Assembly (NCBI RefSeq): GCF_963576615.1 | Contig: NC_088711.1 | Span: 59,748,248 to 59,812,247, forward strand | Length of the DNA stretch: 64,000 bases | Direction: 5' to 3' | Source: Watersipora subatra | Lineage: Eukaryota > Bryozoa > Gymnolaemata > Cheilostomatida > Watersiporidae | Shown: positions 1-11,737 of the stretch, in pieces | How the letters are laid out: the number at the start of each line of letters is the position of its first letter | Numbering within the stretch: the first letter of the stretch is position 1 | Program-made: the position numbers and the translations under genes | Notes under the pieces: generated by a model | Database searches by the model: none | Told to the model about the DNA's origin: nothing | What the model saw: only the letters and a program-made list of their open reading frames with translations

Positions 1-1960
1 AGAAGTGCATGTATACATGTTCGCGCTTTAAAAATATGTAAGTTTATTAACAACTTCAAAATATATTTTGTGTTTACAACTTGCTATGCACATCAACTAT
101 TGAGTATTTATTTACGTATTAGCTTCGCATTCAAGTACTGTTGATCATGTTAGCAGTTTATAGGATCATTAGAGTGTTAGACTCTAAATCACTGACCTAG
201 TTTATGTTTGTGTTATTACTTTGTGTATTATTTGTCTTTACATAAATATATGTTTATCACGTTTGACTTTTATTTGATATGATATTATTGAGTCAATTTG
301 GTAATCTTGAAATTTTTTTAGAGATGACAAAATCTGTCCATGTTGGTGCACGGTGATGTAAAAGGAGACAATATAATAACTAATTTCAAAAAACATTAGA
401 GAAAATGAGAGAGTATGGAAAAGAGCAAAGAACATACAAGTTTGACATATAGAACTTAAAAGTTCTAGAGTGTTGATGAAAATAATTTTGCTATCAGAAT
501 TTTTCCATCTATTTGCCATTATTAGTGCTAACAATCTTTTTTCATTTGCTGTGAACACTTTGCAAAACAAACACCCATGCAAGCCTTGACAAATTTTATT
601 TTTCTTAAATTTACAGCTCATTTTGTAATCAGTTGTAACATTTTAATATCCTTAAACTAATTATATGACACTTTTTCATTTAATTGTTAATTCTGTGATT
701 ATGTATTTTTAGTTAAATATTAATGGAGCTAACAGTTTATTACTAATATTTTCTTGTCTGAAATTAATTCATTCATGTTCTATTTATTACAATAAATTAC
801 TAACGGCATCTCTTATGTTTAGTGACTGATTTATTAAGGACGGTTTGTTGTTTTCATAGCAAATTTAACACACACAAAACACTATATGTGTACTTAAGCC
901 ACAATTTAACTAATTTACATGCATAAAAATGAGACAGTAAACTGAATATATTAACTTAGACAAATTCATCATTCATAAAATAATGGAGGCGACATACTAG
1001 CATAATTAAAACTTCTTAGTCATAAAAAAACATTCTGCCATGATGACCAACAGTGGTTGAAACTCTGTATCATCTGAACAGAGCAATAGGCTTGTCGGTA
1101 TCTTATTCATAGAGAGGTCTACTTGTGTTTGAACTCTGAGTTATTTTAGTTGATGATTTTAGTGTCTTAAAGAATTATTTAAAGTGAAATGATACATTTA
1201 CTTAAATCATGAACAATAAACCATGAACATATCTACTAAAGCAATAAAAAGATGGAAACACTGCTGACTGATGTAACTAATTCTCACCGGACTCTACAGT
1301 TTTTATTAACTTATAATCTGTAAATTAATCTTATCATATATCTTATGTTTTGCAATGAATATGTAGCTACTATTTGATGTAATACAAAGCACTAGGTTGC
1401 ATCTATTTTTGGCCAAAATAATTTATAATTTGTCTGCCCATGTAGAATTTTGGAGTTATCTACACATAACATGTATAGCTAATAAAAATGTTCATTATAA
1501 ATAGCTGCACAGAAAATTCCAAACTGCATGTTAAGATGTTAATCACAACATAATATGGAGGTAAGTAACATTTTAAGTTTATTTCTAGCATTTAAAAATG
1601 CATCTTCAGACTTTAAAGTCAGTGTTCTCAACCTTTTCTTATATCAAACCACCAGTTTCTTTTATGTAATATCATTTACCATCTGACTCCAAAATAACTC
1701 ATGTTTTAGCGTTCCTTTTACTATAACATCAATAAATAAACAAATATATATAATTTAATGTGACAGATACAACTGCTTCTTTTGGCACAGGCTGTTCTAA
1801 TCCTGATACAAACTTAATCACAGTACATTGATATTTTAATATAAATATATATTTTCAATTGTTTTTATTAAGCATTTAATTTATTTAGTTTAATTTGGGT
1901 GATTAATTTATCAGTCTTTTTTTAAGACCAACTAGATTTGAGTTTAACTAAACACTATCT
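1..1960. repeat. Diverged copy of ~3-kb duplicated block (5' part)
   Basis: This stretch aligns by eye with about 35880-37290 and with 6800-8600. Shared landmarks are a segment ending in TTGAGTATTTATT (near 100, 6840 and 35935), a GTTATTACTTTGT segment (near 210, 6950 and 36130) and a segment around TCTCAACC followed by a CACCAGTCTCTTTT-like run. Reading frames here are short and not conserved between copies, so I see no gene in it apart from the candidate exon at its right end. Confidence 0.7.
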
Positions 1961-1966
1961 TTTCAG

Positions 1967-2020
1967 CAAGAACACTTGAATTAGCTAGTGAGCTGTCTGG
2001 CAGATCGGTGAAGGCAACAG
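1967..2020 (+). CDS. Candidate internal exon of unknown gene
   Basis: A 54-bp stretch is bounded by a good acceptor (pyrimidine-rich run ending TCTTTTCAG at 1966) and a donor GTTAGT at 2021. One frame is open through it and reads RTLELASELSGRSVKAT, an amphipathic-looking peptide; the other two frames contain stops. Phases would be 1 in and 1 out. No second exon that joins it was identified, and I do not recognise the family. It could be a chance match inside repeat-rich DNA. Confidence 0.35.
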
Positions 2021-2039
2021 GTTAGTTACCAAAAATTCC

Positions 2040-2345
2040 AAAAGATAAACCGGAAAAATTGCTACCGTTGGTACCAACAATAGTAGATAGTCACTACAAG
2101 AAATTTTAAAAAATATCAAAATTTGGTATAAAAAACAGCTCATTTTAAAGGTCAAAAAGCAGTGTATTCAATCATTTTAGTCGTAAAATTCTGTTTTTAT
2201 GAGATTAAATGGTTTTTTTCCAGTTCAACTTTCAAGTCAAACTCTAACTTTTGTACCTTATACAAATATTAATCACATTACTTAGACAGAGTTCTTTAAA
2301 CTTAGAGTGTGCAGTAAGAGAGATACATGTAAGTGAGAGAGTCTT
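2040..2345 (-). repeat. Dispersed repeat, inverted copy of 26135-26460
   Basis: Read on the minus strand this segment follows 26135-26460 closely. Shared landmarks are the AGAGTGTGCAG-type segment, the run around CAGTTCAA..TTCAAGT, the 'CTCATAAAAA' segment and a 'GGTACCAA' block. The two copies are about 24 kb apart in opposite orientation, which suggests a short non-autonomous mobile element. No coding potential is seen. Confidence 0.6.
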
Positions 2346-2349
2346 TCAG

Positions 2350-3130
2350 TGTGTGCTGCTCATGCTGCATTAATCAAATTGGTGTCTCGTAACACTTCTT
2401 TGTATTTGCGTATTTGTATTTTCTTGCGCAATTTTGAGATTTTTTTGTTGATAAAAAAGTTCATTTTAAATGCTAATTTGCTAGCGTATTTTAGTAATTT
2501 CATTGGCTCTCAGTTTGTTTGTAAACAGGTGTGATTATAAAAAAAAGGATTCATCATCATCATGGTGATGTCCCCGCTGCTCAGAGCAAGTATTCACTGA
2601 CCTCTCTATGGTACTCAAGTGGATTGAGAATCCTTTTATCACACACTTTAGAGAACTCTATACAACTCAGAGACTCAAGGCTTCCTCTGTAATTCAGATC
2701 TGATGATTAAGTTATGTCATCAATAGAGATACTCTGACTCACTCTTATCAGCTGGTGCCACTTTGTTAAGGTTTACTGGAGATAGAGGACTAACAGCTCA
2801 TTTTGTATTTTTCACTCAAATGTTATGCCATCTAATTGCTTGTTTGTATTTAGTAGTGAAGTCCAGGCATTCGCTTACGTAATTACGGCTTGTTGAAAAC
2901 TTTTACTCTTTTATTTACCAAAAGCTGTATTTTTGTATTTAGCTAAAAAACCATGAAGTTAATCTTAAAATTATTAGATTAAAAGAAGTATGGTGGTGGT
3001 TGCAGCGCCTTCAGTCATTACCTATTATATATATATATATATATATGTTACATACTTTTGAAAAAGTATAGTGTATTATGTGTATGATATGGGTCTTTCT
3101 TCTAGCATGTGTTGAAGGATTTTATGTGTT
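2350..3130. other. Intergenic; short TA repeat, no gene seen
   Basis: No supported gene. A small TA microsatellite lies at about 3027-3047. The open frame at 2349-2534 has hydrophobic, low-information composition and no splice or promoter support. Confidence 0.5.
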
Positions 3131-3139
3131 ACGCATTCT

Positions 3140-4800
3140 CTCCCATACATATGACCTCATTTTGTGTAGCAATATGGTTAAAATCACTACTCACAATTTA
3201 AGGCAGCTCAGCCGGCCCTGTATCTATCTTTCTTTTTGAAAGTTATACCAGGTTCTGCTTGCCCCAGTCTCAGTACTAATTTATCTTATACTGGTAGCAT
3301 TGGAAGTCCTCAGAGTTTGCATGTATAGACTTTAGTGGTTATGAGAACACTACCCACTCTACACTGCCATACCTGTGTTAGTAGGCAGAAGTTGTCAACT
3401 GGTGACTGGTGTCAGCAGGTCTCTGGCTCATTTTTACATCAGTTAAAGTGCAGCAATCCATAATGTTTTACTCAGTGTGGTTATGAGTTTTGTATCTGCT
3501 AGATTTTTGGCATTTCAGTGATAGCGATTGTTACACTGGTAAACCAAACAGATGTTATCTCTCATCTAGCATTGATCTGCGTAAAAGTGCAAATGTTTTT
3601 TGCAATTCGTATAAACTTGAACACAATGAGAATTACTTAAAAGTTGCACAAAAAGCTAATTGGGAAAGTTTATCTGTGCAGCACTTATGCATGTTATCAT
3701 TTCTATCAGTGATAACCAAATGAATGTGTAGAAACTTAGTGTGTGTGTTAGTGAGAACTCTGATTGGTGAACTGTAGAAGCGTGGTTTTTCCAGGTTTTA
3801 CATTATACTACACAAAATATATATATTGCACATTATACTATGTATAATGTATATTTCTACATTATATTCTATGCTATTGAAGCAGTAAAGCAGATTTTCC
3901 AGATGAGTTAACTGTATAGATAAACCGGATAGGTGAGATACATGTATCCAAAAAACTAAAAAATAATTTAAATAACAGTCAGGTGCTCAAAAGGTTTTAT
4001 TAATTAAATTAAAGATGGCTTTAAAACATTTTTGACAATTTTTTACATTTTTCCTTCATGTGAATCTTTTTTCTGTTATATTTAAGATTTTGTAAAACCA
4101 GTTTTACGGGTCTGCTGTCATGAATACTGTATAGTAGTATATGCATAGTAGTATACTATACTAGTATACATATGCTACATATACTATATCATAGTAGTAG
4201 TACAGTATGCTAGTATGGCAATGGTTTTAAAGTGAAGCAAACCTGGAAACTCAACATCTATCAACAAATGCGGGACATTTCATTTCTACCGATTTAGACT
4301 TTTCCGAATATGATTGAAGTTTTATAGTCGATATAAGTAACGATTCTTTATCTAGTTGACGACTGTCAGTGCTAGAATACATAGTAATACTTTGGTGACT
4401 ACTTGGCTAAATCAATTAGAAAAACACCATAGCATAGTGACACTGAAATTTTTGGTAAGAAAAATTTACCTATTATAGCCAACTAGTTACAACAGAATCA
4501 TAAATACTGGTACTTTAGACTCTCCTTCAAGAGATGAAATATATACATGTAGATATTGATCTGATCTATACCATCATAGCCTGGTGTACAGTAAAGATAA
4601 AATACTGATGCTATATACTCAAATTCAGACAAAGAAGCAAACGGGAAGTCATGCACTAAGGCTATAGAGTAAAGTTATGAGATGAGGAAGAACCTTTTTA
4701 CAGTTACATGTAGTAAGCACTACCAGAGTTATTCTTTCTAGTTTATAGTCTACTGTGTAACTGCCACAGTTGCCATCTGAATCTAACGACTTGTAACCTG
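3140..4800. repeat. Further pieces of the duplicated block
   Basis: 3140-3620 matches 21130-21580 (for example the shared segment around TTTCAGTGATAG). 4080-4800 matches the later part of the block seen at 5270-5880, 8990-9610 and 37660-38270, including TTTTGTAAAACCAG-like and CACTGTGTAACTGC-like segments. The open frame at 3490-3723 sits inside this repeated DNA and is not conserved in the other copy. A local run of TAGTATA-like simple sequence lies at 4130-4215. Confidence 0.6.
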
Positions 4801-4839
4801 TGTTACCGTGTATGCCATGACAGCAAGATTATATAGAGG

Positions 4840-6450
4840 TAAATTGTTTTATTTCATTTTGAGCATTTATGAAATGGATCGATAGACTGTAAGATTAGTG
4901 TTTCTTTTATGTAATGTCAACCTCAACATGTTTCTCAACCTCTTATTGTTGCGCCCCACCAGTCTCTTTTATGCAGCATTACATACCATCCAAAATAAAT
5001 CCAGTATTTATCTCACAAGTGCAACTGTTTCTTTTGTACAAGCTGGTCTATTCTTGACACAAACTTAATCACAGTGCATCTCAGATCATGTTCAGGCTCT
5101 GTTAGACAATTGTAGCTCTTGGATGTAGAACCAGTAAAGTGGTAAACCCTTGTATACATTCTCATGTAGATAGAAAAATCAGTAGTTGATGAACAGTTTT
5201 AGAGCTACTGTCAAATTAGTGAAACACTTGATCAGATGAATTCGTCTGAATCTTTTTGGTTACTTCTAAGTTTTTGTAAAACCAGTCTTACTTGTCTGCT
5301 GCCACAATGCTGTATGTTCCGTAATATAGCATTGGTGACAAGGGGAAACAAATATGAAAGCTTAGCACGTAGCTACCATTTTTGACCTACATTTAATAAG
5401 CTTTTCGCCGATCAAAATTTTCCAATTCATTAGCATGAATGAATGAATTTCACACTGATTTCTTTTATTGATTTTAATAGTCGTTAGATAGACAGCAAAT
5501 AAACAGATCATTGAATACATGGCTCCATCACTAACAAGCAGGTCACAGTAAAGGAACACAATATATTGCTAATATTGCTATACATATAGTCAATTAGTTA
5601 CAATAGAGCTGTAAATACTAGTATTTTTCACCCAGCTTTAGGTGATCAAATATGTAGTTCTTGATCAGATCTTTACCACCTTAGTCTTTTGTACAGTGAG
5701 AATGATAGATCTTTGCTGTATCCTCAACTTCAGACATATAAAGAAGATGAAGAGTCATGCGTTAAGACTATTGAGTAAAGTGATGAACCGAGGAAGAAGC
5801 ATTTTACAGTTAGTATGCACTGTCAAGGTCACTTTCCCTAGTTTATATTCCACTGTGTAACTGCTACGGCTGCCAATGCACCTACATACTTTGATATGGT
5901 GGTTAACTTACATCTAATATGAGGCAGGAGAGTTGTATAATTCACAAATTTGTGCATAGAAACATCAATGAATTAAAAACCAGTGTTTAATTTTAAAGGA
6001 AATTCTTACCTACAGCAAATAATCTAAAATTATTTATAACTTAAGATATTAAAACTCTAAAAAGAAAAGCCAGATACAATGAGTGAAATATGTAAAGTAA
6101 AGGCATATATGTAAACTAACTTAAACACACATTACATGTAGATGGTATATATCATAACTCCCAATATTACCTATTCTCTTCTTTATCAACTAGGAAGCTG
6201 CTATTATAATATTATTATATTAATTCATGAGCTTTGTCTTTCACCTTATTATAAGCTTATCTTAAGAATTCTGAGTTTTATAACAACCTTAGCAGAACAA
6301 ACTAACAATGAGGGCTATTAACTACAGTGAGTGTTGTTTTCATGTAAAAATATAGAGCTATTCAGAACATGATTCACCAAGCTAAATAATTTCCTTGTTG
6401 GGGTCAATTAAAGCCATCCATCAATCAAAATATGACAAGTAGTTTTAAGT
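4840..6450. repeat. Diverged copy of duplicated block (3' part)
   Basis: Aligns in order with 36950-38880: the TCTCAACC segment, the GGCTCTGTTAGACAATTGTAG segment, TTTTTGTAAAACCAGTCTTA, a GATCAG..ACCACCTTAG segment, CACTGTGTAACTGC, an ACATGTAGATGGTA segment, AACTAGGAAGCTGCT, and finally ATTTCCTTGTTGGGGTC near 6400. No coding sequence is supported. Confidence 0.7.
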
Positions 6451-6574
6451 TATTTAAGATCAGAAAAAATATAAAGTTAATGCCGCTAATGCTCCATTTG
6501 TATCATCGAATCACTTCTCACCAATGCATCACAACAATGGTAATAATATGGATGAGAACCAGAGTCAGTAGAAG

Positions 6575-6790
6575 AGCGTTTCTCTCTGTCTCTTTTTGAC
6601 TTTTTTTTATCTCCGTTTCTCTCTCTTCGTCTCTCTCTCTATCTCTTTCTCCACCTTTCAATTTTTTTTAATCTCTTTCCGTTTCCCTCTGGCCTTTTTT
6701 GCTCTTTTTTGTCCTTCTCCGCCCTTTTTTGCTTCTCTGCTTCTCTGTGTTTCTGCTCTCAGCCTCTATGCCGCACTGCTTTTAGCCTTT
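6575..6790 (+). repeat. Pyrimidine-rich low-complexity tract
   Basis: About 200 bp dominated by TCTCTC, TTTTTT and CTTTTT runs. Open frames across it (6596-6886 and 6709-6987) reflect lack of A and G on this strand rather than a gene. It lies just before the start of another block copy. Confidence 0.75.
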
Positions 6791-6799
6791 TTTGCCACT

Positions 6800-9700
6800 C
6801 TTTTGTCAGTTATTTGTATCACTTGCTATACACTGCAACTATTGAGTATTTATTTACCTATCGTGCTAAGGTTCAAGAGATTTTGATCATGTTACCAGTT
6901 TATAGTATCATTAGAAAGTTAGGCTTAAAACCACTGACCCAGTTTATGTTTGTGTTATTACTTTGTCTAATATTTGTCTTTACATAATTATATGCTCATG
7001 ATGTTTGTCTTTAACTTGATATTATTGTATTGAGTCATTCTGGTGATGTTGAAATTTTTTCAGAGATGTAAGAATTACCTATGCTAGTATAAAATATTGT
7101 AAAATGTGACGACAAAATCACTAATCTCAGAAAAATATTAAAGAGACTGAAACAGTATAGAAAACCGCAAAGATCCTACAATTTTGGTACATAAAGCTTA
7201 AGAGTTATAAAGCCTTGATAAAAGCAAGTTTGCTATCAGAATTTTCTTTCATCTACTGTAGTTGGGGTAATTATTGTCATGTATTCTTTTTTAATTGCTG
7301 CAAAAACATTTCAGAAACTCCCATGCACTCTTTTACTAATTTTTGCCTTCTATATTTTACAGTTAAATATATAATCAGTTTACCCTTAGTTTTTAATGAT
7401 CATTTTACTAATGACAGCATTGCTACATTTAGTGAATCTCTCTGTACCTCCCAGCTTTTCAACTCCAAACAAGCAGATGAGTAGCTAAAAGCAAATTTTC
7501 TAGCGCTGATTGGTCACTTAAGGTAGTCATATGGTATTTTTATATTTCATTGTTATCTCTGTGATTATAATAATAAATTAGATATTCATAGAGCTAAAAG
7601 TTTATTACTAATATTGTTTCATTTAATATTCATTGATTTATTAATGTTCTACTGATTACAATAGACTACTAACAGCTTCTCTTATGTTCCGTAACTGATT
7701 TACTAAGGACAGTTTGTTGGCTTTATAGCAAACTTAACAGATGCAATACAGTATACTTAAACCGGATTTCACACTTTAAAATGGGACAATACTACATGTA
7801 GATATAATAACTCAAATAATCACATTAGGAGTAAAATAACCTGAATAGAATAAAAATTTCAAGTAGTCATAGAAAAAAACATTATAGGCTGATTGTCAAC
7901 AGCTAGGTTTAAATGCTGTACCAATTACACAGAGTAATAGGCTTGTGGTTATCTAGTTTGTTTGCTTGTTTTATTTACATTAAATCATAACACAACAAGA
8001 TGATAATAAAAGTAAGCTGCATTGAAGACCCATATGTGCAGTAGCATGGCTATCTGAGGTGCAGCACTTGAGTTAACAGATGAGATTGTTAATGAAGAAA
8101 ACATAGTTGTCCAAGCAAAAGAAATCAGAACAAATCTATTCCAGAGACTTCAGCAAGTACTGTTTCAAAGCAGCCTTATAACCGTCATGACTATCAAGTT
8201 TCCTTTTCCAAATTGGCAAAGAAGAGGAGATTTTTGTCCATTGTTCATAGAGAGATCTTTAGTTTTGCATTAACTCGGAGATATTCTAGTTGATGATTTT
8301 AGTAGGTTAAAGACGAATATGAAGTAAAACATCTCTTACATATATTTCAAGTATATAAAAAGTAAACCATGAACATATATACTAAAACAATGGAAAGATG
8401 GAAACACTGTTGACTGATTCAACTAATTCTCACCTGACTACAGTTTTATTAACTTAAATCTGTAAATTAATATTTTGTATATCTTATGTTTTTTTAAGCT
8501 GTTATTAGAAGTAATACAAAGCCCAGATTAGACGGGTTTTAGCAAATATAATTTGCACTAAAGTCTGTCTGTTCGTAATCAGTTTTGGATTTATCCACAT
8601 AATATGCAAAACTAACAGAAAGGTTTATTACAAAATTTTCAAGAAGATAATTTCTAATCAGCTGTTGAAATGCATATCATCAAAGGAAAATATTATGAAT
8701 GTAAATTTGTCTAGTGTTCTTTTAGCATTGAGGAGTTTCATTTGTAAACTGGATGATCAACAAAATCAAAGTGTAAAATACGAAAACCTGCTTACATCCA
8801 CCAAATGAACATGTAAGGAAACAATTTCTGCAAATCGACATTTTAAACTATGTTGCTGAGACATTTGATAGAGTCCTTCAGTTTAGTTTGAATGAATTGT
8901 TTATTAGTCTTTTCTAGGAGACAAGTGTGTTTGATTACTTTACCTGCAGTATCTGAGTTCATCTAGACATTATTTTCTAAGTAACCTGAAGTTTTACTAA
9001 AACTGTTTTCACGAGCCTGCTGTCAAGATTGCTCTATGTTTGCTAATGCAGTACAAGTATCAAGGAAAAAAACAATTTTAAAAACTCAACATGTAGCTAC
9101 CATCCAATGAGATACATTTCATAAAAGTTTAAACCAATCACAAAGGTTCCCAACTCATTTTCATGCTCTACATGAAATAATTTTCAAACAGATATTTTTC
9201 ATATAAATTGACGGTTTTTATTGTTAGACTATATTGTAATGCTTCAGTGAAAACAAAGCTCAGTCATCTACAAACAGATCATAATAAAAGAACGCTGGAA
9301 ACTGTGGTAAGAAACTTATACATATAGTCAACTAGTTACAATGGAGTTGTAAATACTAGCATTTTAAGTTTTAAGTAATCAAATATATAGTTATCAATCA
9401 GCTCTGTACCACCTTAGCCTGTTGTACACTGAAGATGAAATACTGATGCTGTATACTCACATTCAGACACACACAAAATTTGGGAATCATGCACTAAGGC
9501 TAAAGACTAAAGTGATAAGATGAGGAAGAATCTTTTTACAGATAGTAAGCACTGCCAAGGTCATTTTCTTTTGTATATATTCCACTGTGTAGCTGCATGG
9601 CTGCCATCTTTATCTATACACTGAGAGATAGTTGCGAAACCTCATATAATTTGAGACAGAGGAGTTGTATAATTCACAGACTTTTGTATAGAAAGAACAG

Positions 9701-10017
9701 TGATTTAAGAACCCAAAATTTTAATTTCAAAAGGAAAGCCTAGGTACAGCAATTAATAAAAGTCTGTTCATAATTTCAGGTATTATAACTTTTAGAAGGA
9801 AAACTAGATGAAACGCGTGTAAAATGTGAAGTAAAGACATACATTTAACTGTTAAGTTAAGACACACATCACATGTACATGTAGATGGTATCTAGCACAA
9901 CTACCAATACTACTTATTTACAACTAGGAAGCAACTATTAATCTACCCCTCCTTTAGCAACTAGGAAGCTGCTATTATGCAATGTTTATCCATGAACTTT
10001 GTTTTTCATTTTGCAAT
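6800..10017. repeat. Copy of duplicated block, split by the BEL insertion
   Basis: Follows the same landmark order as 35880-38650, ending at AACTAGGAAGCTGCTATTAT near 9980. The remainder of the unit resumes at 18840 after the LTR retrotransposon, matching 38700-38940. A LINE 3' fragment is inserted at about 7955-8245. Confidence 0.75.
7955..8245 (-). mobile_element. LINE 3'-end fragment
   Basis: Matches the 3' non-coding end of the minus-strand LINE relic at 27545-27840. Shared pieces are a TTTGTTTTATTT run, CAGTAGCATGGCTAT, a GAAGAAAAC..TTGTC segment and CAAATTGGCAA. Only the 3' tail is present, as expected for a 5'-truncated LINE insertion. Confidence 0.65.
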
Positions 10018-10022
10018 ACAAT
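10018..10022 (+). repeat. Target-site duplication (left), ACAAT
   Basis: ACAAT directly precedes the 5' LTR and is repeated at 18835-18839 directly after the 3' LTR. Five base pairs is usual for BEL/Pao elements. Confidence 0.9.
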
Positions 10023-10734
10023 TGTAAGGTTCTTTGTTCATTGTAAACTTTTATCTTGCCATTGATGGCCGCTTGTCTATTGTCGCATTGCTGCCAGTCA
10101 GGTCATGACCCAATGTGCTCACTGCTTTAATCACCTTGTTTTTAAAATTGCCAAATGCTACCATATTACAAGAACATTAGTGAGCCTTTTACACCGGAAC
10201 AACTACCACAGCCACATAGAGTTTATTACTTTTCCAAACCGCTGACCGTGTCCTCACAGTTGCAATATTCTCTGAATCACCATTTTCCTTTTTGTTTTTA
10301 GCATAGGTTTTATCTTTCTTGGCATTTCAGTCTAACACCTCAGAGAATGAGGTTGTACAGAATATCTGTTTCTGTTCACTTACTATTACTGCTTTTAATA
10401 TTCACCCAGAGAGACATACTTATACATATTTACTCAACCACATTTTAACTCTCTCCTGAATAAGGTGATAGAGGTATGTACTCACTATAAGTTTATGTTT
10501 TTATTCAATATTGACTTTTTAAGATTCTTCAAATATTGTTTTAAACATTTGATGTCATATTGATATTATATGTACTCTTGTTATTATATAGCATTCTTGT
10601 TTGCTTTATTTTATCTTTATTTTTCATATTATAGTTTGTAGTTTTACGGTGTCTACTTCTATAACAGCAAATAAAATTATATAACAAATGACACCCGTTC
10701 GAAACTCCACGTTGTCTCTGGGAGGGCAGTTACA
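10023..10734 (+). repeat. 5' LTR of BEL element
   Basis: Begins TGTAAGGTTCTTTG and ends GGAGGGCAGTTACA. It is nearly identical to 18119-18834 over the full length. AATAAA occurs near the end (AATAAAATTATATAAC, about 10670), a candidate polyadenylation signal. Confidence 0.95.
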
Positions 10735-11737
10735 GTAAAACTCTACCCTTGTGAAGCGCTGCCTAGTAAAACTGACTTTCAGTGAAACTCCGCTGTAGAA
10801 GTCAATAATAAGATTCTGTCAACCAAAAAGAATCTTTCTACTTCTGAACAACAATGAAGTTATACAGATATACGGACATTTATCAACGGATTATTTTGAC
10901 ATTTATCAACAAATCATCATATACAGACAATTCTATACGCAACTATCTGCCACTAACATTAAGTTTGAAAGAAGTAAATTACAAAGTAAACAGACATTTC
11001 AACTACCGAAAGTCAGACCTCCTAAACTCAAAATCGAATCGAACACTCTGTAGCTGAACCTATAATAAGTCTACAACAATTCGCACTAGAAGTACACGAG
11101 AATCCTACGCCACAGTATCCAATGTCTAACGCAAAGAAGAAAAGATAGTGCCAGAGCCAGTCCGACAATAAGCCAGCAGCCAAGAAGCCAGAGCTTAGAG
11201 ACAGAGCCAGCAGCCACATCTCCTTCTCATTAGATAAGTTGTTTAACACTGTTTGATTCCTTTACTCAGAATTTTGACTTCATAAATTGCTATAATTGCT
11301 TACAGAAACTTGTTTAATTTGAGTTTGAATACTCAATTTGAATAGTTGGAAAAAATCTTGTCTTTACGGTATATTTGTATGCGAAAATTTGAATTCTGCA
11401 CAATTGTAACAGAGCAATTGCAATTGTGACGACACCAGCGGTCAAGCAAATATCTAACTCGAATTGGATAAGCTGTGGTTAAGACATCTGTTTTCATTTT
11501 ATTAGCAGAGCAGATTTGCTTTCAAAGGGTTCTTGGCGGTGTGCATGAGGGTAGACAGCCTTGCTGAAATTATTGACAGTGGATAAGACTGTAAAACATT
11601 TAGCCCTGTTTACAAAATCACCTTGTGCACTGAAACCTTACACCTTACTCAGATTAGAAATTATCTTCTCTTTGCAGCTTGTTTTAATTGCTCATTTGCA
11701 ACACTGACAAGTCAGTTGACGTTGTCCTAATTCAACC
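10735..11737 (+). other. BEL 5' leader
   Basis: The kilobase between the 5' LTR and the gag start codon. It should hold the primer-binding site and packaging sequences; I could not assign a primer tRNA with confidence. Short open frames (10854-11057 and 11028-11249 minus) are not conserved domains. Confidence 0.6.

Noticed and set aside
3490-3723. 77-residue open frame
   Set aside because: It lies in duplicated block DNA and the matching copy near 21490 does not keep the frame open.
6596-6987. Hydrophobic frames that look like membrane proteins
   Set aside because: They translate a pyrimidine-rich tract into F, L and S; no conserved domain and no equivalent in the other block copies.
11028-11249. 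Minus-strand frame within the BEL leader
   Set aside because: Antisense to a retrotransposon leader with no domain; likely chance.
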